Below the pieces are notes generated by a model, which saw only the letters and a program-made list of their open reading frames with translations, ran no database searches and was not told the origin of the DNA. 27,709 bases of DNA from Phoronis ovalis. Taxonomy: Eukaryota; Phoronida; Phoronidae. The DNA lies in assembly GCA_028565635.1 (NCBI GenBank), contig JAOXYB010018184.1, forward strand, positions 1 to 27,709, read 5' to 3'. Below are positions 9,916-20,000 of this stretch, piece after piece. The position numbers and the translations under genes were made by a program. Numbering within the stretch: position 1 is the first letter of the stretch; the number at the start of each line of letters is the position of its first letter.

Positions 9916-12225
9916 TCACACAAACAGCAGTTGTTGATTACTTAACACAGTGCCCCTAGGCGAAGAAAAGCCTGTATGTATTAGTTCCTTCTTTTCTACA
10001 GTCCGTTCAACGGATTGTGATCTAGACATATTAAGTCCAGGTGTACAGCTGGATGGCACAGGACACGAAAGTTGATATCCTTTTGACTGAGCATGGGCTA
10101 AATATCTTTTTCTTCTGTTCAACTTATAATGATCCAGTCTATCTTCCTCAGCTCTCCTGTCATCTAGTTCATACTCCCAACGCAGACTTTCATTAAACGA
10201 GGAAGGTAATACCTTTGTATATAAAGGGTCTTGTTGCATAGTAGTCAAGTCTGTATGTAAACCATTGGAAGCCGATTTTGAAATGTAAACACTAGCATTT
10301 GAGCAAGAACTAATTGCGGACGTCGAATTTACAATGTTTTTAAAACTTTTCTTTATTGTCTTTTCTGTAGAAAAGTCATTAAGCACTTTCGTAGTCTTGC
10401 CTTTTGTATTCTTCTGAGATCTAGGAGTATTAGTGTTTGAATTAGCACCATTATTATGTTTTTGTTGCGTCCGTCTTGTAGATGAATTGTCTGATTCTGA
10501 GCCTGAAAATATAATTGAATATATACAAATACTGTGAAAATAAATTACGAATTGAGGTTATTGACATTATATATGATAATAATAACAATATATATTTATA
10601 AAGCTAAATGACATAAAATGGCATAAAAATATTACATTTAGATTCAAAAACTAATTTTACATAAAATAGTTTGGTTACATTTTACAGTAAACCCTGAGAG
10701 ATGCTTGGCAAACTACTCTGCTTAAAAACACACATGTTAGCCAAATTCAATGAAATTATGATACTGCCTTGGTATCAGATTTCTTTATTTTCGTTTAACA
10801 TGCCCTACGATTCTAAAAACAACAACAAATAAATGAGACCCTATACATAAATATTTAGTAAAATTTACAAGAAAAATCAAGTTCATGTACTTTTCTAGAA
10901 GCACTGAGGTGGGCAAGGTGGAAGTATTTTAATCAGTAGTAAGCAGTAACAATCAACTGTGATACGTTGGCAATCCAAATCCTAAATTTTCAGCTGGGCC
11001 CCACGTACGTACACTCCCCCCAGCAAACATGCACATGTTGGCCCAGTGCTGTACCAACGTATGTAGTTATATAGGCCCAACATTGTCAACCAACATGGGG
11101 CCCACGTGAATCTGCTAATTGGCTCAACGGTGGGCCACCCTTTCCCGACGTTGGACCAACATAGGCCCAACGTACATAGTTACGTTGGCCCAACGTTGGC
11201 TACCGATACGTGACCAACGTATAATTCTGCTAATTGGTCCAACGTAGGGCCACCCTTCCTGATGTTGGGCCAACGTAGATCCAACGTACATAGTGACATT
11301 GGGCCAACATTGGCTACAAAACATTGTGCCCACGTTATTCTGTTGATTATCCTCAAGGTGGGGTCAACCATAATGTTTTGATGTTATGAGTCAACACCTA
11401 ATTCTAAATAAATGTAAAATGTTCATTTTTTATAATATAAACTATAAATAATTCATTTCACATAAAAAATAGGCCAAAGACATACTTAGACCAAATTCAA
11501 AAGTAACGAAAACAAGCATAAATAAACTAGCAAAATAACTATGTTTCGCAAAGCAATAGATATTATTGTAAGGAAGTCTGAAATCAAAACTAATTTACAA
11601 TTTTATCTGTACCTGCATCTTAATTTACCTATGACAATGATGCGGAGATGGTGAAAATCAGACATAGTTGTTTACAATGACATAAGGACAGTGGAGGGAT
11701 ATCCATCCAAAAATAACAAAAGTACCTCTTTTCCCCCGTGACCCGGCCCGGACTCGCAGTTAGTTTTCAGTGTGCGAATGTCTGAGTGTCTAGTTTGAGT
11801 GTCTAACAAAAAACCTATGCCACATATCTAGTCGTGCCCGTGCACTGAATACCCGGCCCGACGGACTGAATCCTTCGAACCGGACACAGCTCAGCCGGGT
11901 GGACTCAAGACACTGCATCCTGTTGAAATATCAAATTCATGCAAGCAAGCGCATCTTTTCAAACAGTATAATAGTGATAACAGTAAAATTTACCTCCTAT
12001 GACGTAAGCACATTCTTCTATACTTATTTTGAGTGGAGTATTTCCCTCTCCGAAAACTTCAAGATCCGGTTTATTTGTCCCGTTACTGTGCAGCTGGCCG
12101 TGTTGCTCTCCATTATTGAATGGCTCTTGTGTCGTTCGCTTAGGTTTTTTCCTCTTTTTATTTGATCTTTTCTGTTTATCACCAGTGCTAGATGGTTTCT
12201 GCTTAAACGTAGTTTTTGCATCCAT
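9916..12225 (-). CDS. LIAT1: LIAT1-like protein (ligand of ATE1), two exons
   Basis: Exons 12225-11994 and 10502-9916 join in phase 1 (GGTAAAT donor, TATATTTTCAG acceptor) to 272 residues. The signature is the block at about 180-219, with SLRWEYELDDRRAEEDRL followed by YKLNRRKRYLAHA, which matches the conserved LIAT1 domain of vertebrate C17orf97 as I recall it. LIAT1 binds the arginyltransferase ATE1 and can stimulate arginylation, and the conserved segment is the ATE1-binding part. The N-terminus has a lysine/arginine-rich tract (residues 17-30, KQKRSNKKRKKPKR) comparable to the LIAT1 poly-Lys region that JMJD6 modifies. The rest is Ser/Asn-rich and looks disordered. No membrane segment is present, so a nuclear or cytosolic site is inferred. 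The family call rests on one motif plus the basic tract. Confidence 0.75.
10503..11993 (-). other. Intron of the LIAT1-like gene
   Basis: Single intron of 1491 bases, mostly AT-rich. A GC-richer repeat array at about 10990-11375 is listed separately. The segment 11725-11910 is also GC-richer, with two CCGGCCCG words at 11744-11751 and 11852-11859, and may be a repeat fragment. Open frames in the array come from repeated units and are not genes. Confidence 0.6.
10990..11375. repeat. Degenerate tandem array rich in TTGGCC/CCAACGT words
   Basis: The landmark TCTGCTAATTGG recurs at 11111 and 11226 and in a decayed form near 11339, a period of roughly 115 bases and about three or more units. Within each unit, words such as TTGGCCCAACGT, CCAACGTA and GGGCCAACAT occur in both orientations, so units can fold on themselves. 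The GC content stands out from the AT-rich intron. The array fits a minisatellite or the remains of a non-autonomous element with internal inverted repeats. Confidence 0.8.
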
Positions 12226-14312
12226 GAGAATTTTACATTATTTCAATTTAAAGAAGAAATTGCAACCCGCCACTGTTACCAACAACGCCATATTTGGCTA
12301 CTGCGCATCCTACTGCGCAGATTTGTCTCCTGGTAAATTAGAGACATCTGGTGATACATAAATAAACTATGAAACGTAAGAACAAAGTTGATTCTTTTTT
12401 TTACTATTTCCTAGGATATATAAATATTTCTAAAGTTTTTAATTCTGAATTTTATACTCTGTTAGCTAACCACGAGTCTCGTTATATCACCACAAAATTC
12501 GTTTTAATTAAAAAGGTTTTATGTTTGGTAAAAAATCCGCACGGAATAAAAAATGACAATATACTAATATAAAAAGTGACAAGTAAACAGTGTAAACGCT
12601 AGATTAGTTCTGTTATATGGCTGTGTCAAAATCACTTTTACACTAGAAAAGTTAGTTATTCTCTTGTGCAAAGTGCCTTCCGTTGAAAATTATAACGATG
12701 TTGGCTAATATAATTTAAAAACCAGTTATTATGGAAAATTAATACTTTTCTATTGTATAGTGAAAATAAAAATTTAAAAAAAATTACATTAATAAAAATA
12801 CGAAAAATAAACTGAATAATAAAGAGAAGAATAAATAAATTGATTGCAACATGCAAAAGATTAGTACAGATACAGATACCAATGCACACTATGTTTAAAT
12901 GTGTAGGTCGTTATTAAACTCTAGAAAAGTTATGTACAAAACCATGCTACACAAAACTAACACTCTTGCATAAATCCGCAATTAGAGAATAAATGAGGCA
13001 TTATATAGGGTGAAAACTGCTCTTAGGGTTATAAAATTTCAAAGGGTATCCAGCTGTATTCTTTTATGTGTGAATTTCAGGCATATTAATATCATGTTAC
13101 ACAGAAAAGAAATACTTGAGTGAAAATACAACGTAATCTTTTTAAATAGTATTTATGGAGTGTCAACGCTTCTGTTCGATATTCACTGATGACGTCTTAA
13201 TCAGGCTTCAGTTATAAGGTTCTCGTGTGTAAATTTGTTTGCATATGTTTTACAGTACACATGTTTTCAATACATATGTGTTGATGTTACCTGCAAAACA
13301 AACAATTTTGATCAAGCTTATTTACGTTCAATAGATGATGTACATCTCATTTAAATGAAAATTAATCGCTGGATCAACATAGTACTGTCAACAAACGCTA
13401 AGGTAATTCATTGACTACTTATTTAAGGACTTCAAATTAAATAAATGATCACCAATAGCCCTTTCAGCTCCTTAGCACCGATTATTAACGTATATCGAGA
13501 TACTTCAGGAGGAAATGACATCGAAATGACGTATTATTAGGCCATGTATCCCGGGGCATTTACGTCGACTGTTCTTGCATAAAAACGTGAAACAATGTCT
13601 CGAAAGTGAGTTGAATTCGCATATTATAATTAACACGAGGAGGGATTCATTTAATACTGTTAAACTGGATTTGAACAGGAAATAGCGCGTGTGTTGTCAT
13701 GGTACACCTGGCCAACATAGCACCGATTTGGAATGATTGTGACTACGAAATTTAGTTCCATATAGTGCTTCGTATTTTACCTATTAAAGGTAAACCAGCT
13801 ATTACATATTTAAATCGAATATGTCTCACTTACTTGTAAGGTCACCAGGGACACAAGAATACGGAAGGAAGCAGAACTTATAAAAAAATACTATATTTCT
13901 CGCATGCGTTGCAAGAGAAATCACGACTTTCAATTATTTCTATTAACACATACACTAGAACAAATACTTTTATATTATATAGAAAACGCCAGGAGAATAG
14001 CTTTGGTTACCAAGGTATTCACGGAACATCTTTGAGTAATAACATTATTCTCAAGGGAATAAGAAACTTTAAGATGTAACCACGGGTAATTTTATATACA
14101 AAATTTGTAGTTACTTATCCAACTACAGCGTGGATATGCTTTGTTAAATATCGCGTTAAATTAACAGTTTGGGATAATTTAATCCTTTACCTCAGCCGGT
14201 GTGCAAGGCAGAAAAGTGCTTAAACAGGCACAACTTATTAAAATATATTAGAATATTGATGTGAAAGATCAAAGATTGTAAGGAGACTTCCTATAATTAT
14301 GACATTAGCAAA
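12226..14312. other. Head-to-head intergenic region between LIAT1-like and channel genes
   Basis: About 2.1 kb that must hold promoters for both diverging genes. The LIAT1-proximal end has paired TACTGCGCA words, listed separately. The rest is AT-rich, and its short open frames have no protein character. A TGA in frame with the channel start lies near 14261, so coding does not extend upstream in that frame. Confidence 0.5.
12299..12319 (-). promoter_or_regulatory. Paired TACTGCGCA motifs, probable LIAT1 promoter element
   Basis: TACTGCGCA occurs at 12299-12307 and again at 12311-12319, 12 bases apart, about 75-95 bases upstream of the LIAT1-like ATG. TGCGCA is the half-site of the NRF-1 palindrome found in many housekeeping animal promoters. 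A CGCCATATTTGG word lies just inside. A role in transcription is inferred from position and motif only. Confidence 0.45.
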
Positions 14313-16991
14313 ATGGATTTGAAAGCAGTAATTGCGTTAAAGCATTCCCCTCAAGGTAGCTCGGAGGAAAACCGGGAGAAAAACAACTACGTTCATAAAG
14401 CTCAAATTGCGCAAAGTCAACGCGATGATAATAAAGGAAAAACATCTCCCAGTACGTCTCCGGTAAATCACACTGAAGATGAATCGCGAATGAAATTACA
14501 GAAAGCTGGCGGGAAATTAGTGAACGGTGATGTAAAAATGAACAGGAGAAAAAATAGTTTGCCACCTTTAAAAGTACGGGATAACAAGGTTGTACCGAAA
14601 GATTCTGATAACCTGCAAGTAGAAGATAATTCTGCCAAAACCGGGAATATTGATACGTGTAAACATTTTAGCAATGGTTCAGTAAAAGGTGCAAAAGATG
14701 AAGACATTAAAATGTGCAGAAAAGATGATGTGACTGTATCTGATAGTAAAAGTAAAGCTGACAATCAAAATGGGAGTGAAAAAGTTGTAAGTACAAAAAA
14801 CTGGTCTGAAAAGGTGGTAAATTTGAACTTGATATCGGACACTAAAACAGACATTTCAGGAACAAATGTGAAACCTCACAGTAAGTGGGTAGCGCTAAGA
14901 AACACAGTCAAAGTAGCTAACAGTTTAGTAAATGTGAAAAAAAGAAAAGCTCAGAGACAAGACTCTTTTTTAGCGAAATTTTCAACTCGACAAACTCATG
15001 ACCAGTTGGTGGATTCAGGGAGTGACGCATATACCGTGAGTGACATAACAGACTGCGAGGAAAATATCATAAACAGTGAAAAGAAGAAGAAAAAGAAAAA
15101 AAGGAAAAAATTAATAATTATAGATGACCCATTGAAATTCGTTGTTAATAGGGAGGGTAATAGAATGTTTTACTGGCTGGCTATTGTAACGCTAGCATTT
15201 TTGTACAATATTTGGACTCTCATAGCCAGAGAGGCATTCCCTCTATTACAAGATGGATATAATTCTATATGGTTCACGTTAGACTACATAATGGATGCCA
15301 TTTATTTTGCAGACATCATTGTGCAATTAAGAACTGGATATTTACAACAAGGAATTGTCGTACATAATTGGAAAAAACTTGCCAAAAACTATGTCAAATC
15401 AAAATATTTTGTACTTGATTTATTAACATTGTTACCACTAGACCTGTTACAAATTTGGATAGGAATTCATCCTTTAATAAGATTTCCACGATTTATGAAG
15501 CTATATCGTGCTTATGACTTCACTTACATGGTAGAATCTAGAACTCCATGGCCAAATTTATGGAGAGTGGTGAACCTGTGTCACATTCTTTTCGTCAGTT
15601 GCCATTGGTTTGCTGGCTTCTTTATAATGATATCAAAAGAACACAACTATGCTGGAGACTGGACGTATCCAGAACCTGTTGGCGACTATGCCTCGTTGAC
15701 TCGAATGTATTTGCGTTCCTTACATTGGGCGACATTAACGTTGACAGCTATTGGAGATTTGCCGCCACCAGAACAAAATTGGGAGTAAGTATTCGATTAT
15801 ATAATTAATTTCTTAGTTAATCGCCTATCCCAATACAACGTCATTTCTTCTATTTCTGTTTAATTAATAAAGTTGCAGTAGAATCCCTAGTATTATAAAA
15901 GTATCGAAAAAAATATAAATTAATTCACTTGTAACATAAAACAAATTAATTCTCCTATTTTATCAGAATAATTAAATCCATCCGTTAGTGTTACGTACCT
16001 GCTACGTTATATAGTATCTGTATCTTTTGTGTAGACTGGTTAACAAAATAATTAGAAATTGTTGGGAAAAGAATTTGTATTTTTGCCATTGAATAAAGAT
16101 GAATGAATAAATGAGTCTAGAGATTAGATAAACGGATTAATTAAATGTAACAAGATTTCTGATTTGGCATGAGTGTCGCCACCACCAGCTAACAGTAAGG
16201 TTTTTTTGTTATGTCTGGATTTTTACAGTAGATTCTATTAAACAGTGTTATGAAAAAAAAATCAGAAAACTGACCGGAAATTAAAAGCCAAGTTTACAAA
16301 ATAGCACTGTACAGCGAAACAAATGCGTGAACCACAACTGTAATTGGCAATTATTTCACGGTGTTTCTATCGATTACTGCAGGAGACATTTTTTGCTACT
16401 TGAATTCTGCTGTGAGATTTGTCAATTAAGGAAATATGGTAATATGGAGTCTACTGTTGAATTAGTAAATGCAAGATGCAAAGAAAAAACAGAAATTACC
16501 CAAAAATCCTCAGAAACGTATGCACGTATCCTTACTAATCTGGGTGCATTTATATATGATAATACCTACAGAAAACTGCCGGTATCAAAAATTATAATAT
16601 ACTGATAGTGTATAATTTAGCATGTGTAGGTAAAGTGTTTTATAAAGTATTTATAAAAAAAATCGTTATTTGCAATATTGTACTATTCTTTTGTAACTCA
16701 TGATACTAACTATAAAAAAGGTAGCGATTTCTGTAATTTTCTGGACTTCAGTGAAATGTATAAATTAGGAAAAAATCGTATTATATGAATCGGAAATATT
16801 AATGCTCCCGTAAAAACGCTAACTATAAAGTTGTAATAAAAAGTTTTAACTTTAAGGGCAGCATGTGGTAAAAACGAGTTGCCATTGGTGACATCCAATA
16901 TTACTTACTATACCTTTTATAACAAAATAACAGTCAGTCAGCATGTGTAGTGACTGGTAGTGCTTACCAACACTTAACCTCAATAATTAGT

Positions 16992-17028
<37 letters not shown>

Positions 17029-20000
17029 TCTTTTGTATTTGTGACTTGTCCAATATTTGTTAAAAGAAAATATTATGATTTGTTGTCGTTGTCATACTGT
17101 ATATAGATAAATGTTGTAAAATCGTAAACAAATATAATTAAACTTCATCATTACGTGCATGCTACAACTAGAACAATTAGATTTATTATAAAAATTAATA
17201 TCTTATTAGGTGAATCTTATATCTTACTGTGATATTATTATGCATAAAGAAACCTCAGATTGTTGAAAACTTTGACGTGGATGCCATGATATATCTATTT
17301 ACAAAAAATTAATTGCTTTCCCCCGTATGAAATTAGTTGAATTTCCTGTACATGTTCTCTCATTGCCATTTTTTTTTCAGGTACGTATTTACAATTGCTA
17401 GTTATCTTATTGGTGTCTTCGTTTTTGCTACAGTTGTCGGTCAAGTCGGTAGCGTTATCACGAATAGAAATGCTGCTCGCTTAGAATTTGAACGATTGTT
17501 GGTAGGTATCAAAAACTTTTACTTCTAAATTTGTTTTAACCACTATAATTATAAACTTTTCGATTTTTAATAACATATAGCTATGTAATAAGGGTCTATT
17601 TTTTCTACTTTCCAGGATGGTGCCAAATCCTACATGCGTAACCATGATGTACCTAAAGAGATGCAAACAAGAGTGCAGAGATGGTACGACTACACGTGGT
17701 CAAGGTAATTTAATAGATACCATTATTATACATCAATACAAATTAAAATTCCTTAGCTTTTTTTCTCCAAATTATCTCAATAGCCAACTTCTTCAGTTGG
17801 TAGTTTTAGCAAAACATAGCTCGATTAACGTAAACTGGTCCGAAAATAATAATGTTAGGCAAAATATAGAGCTTTACAATGTCAAAATTGCCATTTCACT
17901 AACTGATACTGCTGCTTGACGTTAAAAGCTAATTGCATGTTTACATATTTAAATTTATAAAGAAGATGGCCCCCACTTTGTAATACCTAAATTTGTTAAC
18001 TTTATAAAAAGAATGACTGAATAAAATGTTATTTGTTGCAGAGGTCGTATGGCAGGACAGGGTGGTGGCGACATTAACACTTTGGGTTTATTACCGGATA
18101 AGCTGAAGACGGAATTGGCATTACACGTTAATTTAGACACATTGAAAAAGGTACTGAATCTTTACCCGTTTCCCGTATATTGTTAAAAGTCACAATTGCT
18201 ATAACATAGCAACGAAGTTTCGTAATTTCGCGCTCCACATTTATTTATTGAACTATTAATTGCAATATAATAAAACATTACGGTACCTTTAGTTGGTTTA
18301 TTGCTCTACGCGCGCCCTTGCTTGGTTTTTGTGATATATAATGGATATACGAAAAACCGCAATATGCCTTTCAGGTAACCATTTTCAATGAATGTGAGCC
18401 TGAATTCCTGCACGATTTGGTACTGAAAATGAAAGCGTATATTTTCACTCCCGGAGACTTGGTATGTCGTCGAGGAGAGGTAGCAAGAGAGATGTACATT
18501 ATTGCTGATGGCATGGTGGAAGTTCTTAGGTTAGTTGTTTTAATAAATTACTTTGAAGTATAGTCAGTCACGTGCTTAAACATATAATGTACATTTTAGA
18601 CAAATTTCTCATAAATCTACCAATAAAGTACTTTATAAAAGTTAGAATGTAAAATTTAACGGCACCCACTAAGTTACAGTATGTACATCACGAATTATTA
18701 ATTTAAAAAAATACTATTGACGAATTAAAGATGGCGTTTTTGTTTTCAGCGACACGGGCGATGTAATTGTAACACTAGGAACAGGTGGTTTCTTTGGTGA
18801 AATTGGTATTCTTAATTTAGATGGCGTAGTGAACAGGTAGGTCGAATAAGCGATCATGAAAGTGATATCTCATGCAGTGTTGTCATTTAATAGAGTTAAT
18901 GTAGTTTGAGAAAAATTGGTCACTGAAGTCAATTCCCCCAAATCCCACTGGAGGCCAACGCAGAGTAAATCGCAAAGTTACGATCCTTAAGCTGACACAA
19001 GTTACCACAACGCATAATTTCACATTGTTATGTTTTTTTTACTAGACGAACCGCTGATGTGCGTTCAGTTGGATATTCCGAGCTGATTTGTTTGGCAAGA
19101 AATGATGTCCTTTCCGCGCTTAAAGATTATCCGCAAGCTGAGGTAAGCAGACGTCATGGTATTATATAGATTAAGAGATAATAACTTTTTACGACGGATC
19201 TATTAAACCCACAAACAGTGCATTTCTACAAGTCCTGTTAAAATCCCGGGGGGTACTTGGCCAATTTATGGTAGAGGGTGAGGCCCAAGTCTCAAAACCC
19301 TACACCCGTTGCAAGCCAACTATGGCAAAAAACATGTGCAGAAAAGATGGCTAAAAAGATACTTCTTCAGCAGCACCCATGGCAAAAAATATACCCTTCG
19401 GGATCTTTGTTAGATTTTCGGGACCCGTTGTTAGCAGTGAGCTAAAATATACCCCATTAGGAGCGTCCAGGGCTGTTGCAAGCAGGGACCCCGCAAACCC
19501 ATGCATACTATAGATGGCAGTAGCCCCCCAAAGTTGAATGTATAATTATATATATATATAGAATGGACAATGAAAAGTACCGAATGATGCACTAGTTAAC
19601 TAAGGGTGCACTAGTTAACTAAGGGTGAACATAATTATTATGAAAATATTGTTTTTGTTGCGGACAAGTTTAACATTGCATACACTTGTGGATTTGGAGA
19701 TATACCAACATTTTAGAAAATAGCGGTCCGAAATCCACGATGACCACCAATATTTAGTACTTTTACAAAGACGTGGCCTCAGTTGCGTGATATTAGAAAG
19801 AAACTCATGTGGGTACAGAGTTAAAATACTTGCAACAATATTAATTCATGTTTGCTTTCGTTGATGACCATCGGATGCCCCATAAAAAAGTAATGAGTGA
19901 AACATAAGAATATTTAAAAAAAATTATGGCTGCCAGTGATTAGTGTCACGTACAGTTAGAATATTTTAATGCAGCTTTGCCGAGGGTGTACCTCTACTTG

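Noticed and set aside
10982-11371. Three overlapping minus-strand open frames with similar peptides
   Set aside because: They are translations of the repeat array in the LIAT1 intron; the similarity comes from repeated DNA units, not from a gene family.
12656-12889. Minus-strand open frame of 77 residues rich in Phe and Ile
   Set aside because: Composition follows extreme AT content; no start context, splice signals or motif support it.
16327-16605. Plus-strand open frame in the first channel intron
   Set aside because: It does not connect in phase to the channel exons, and the channel reads correctly from S5/pore to S6 without it.
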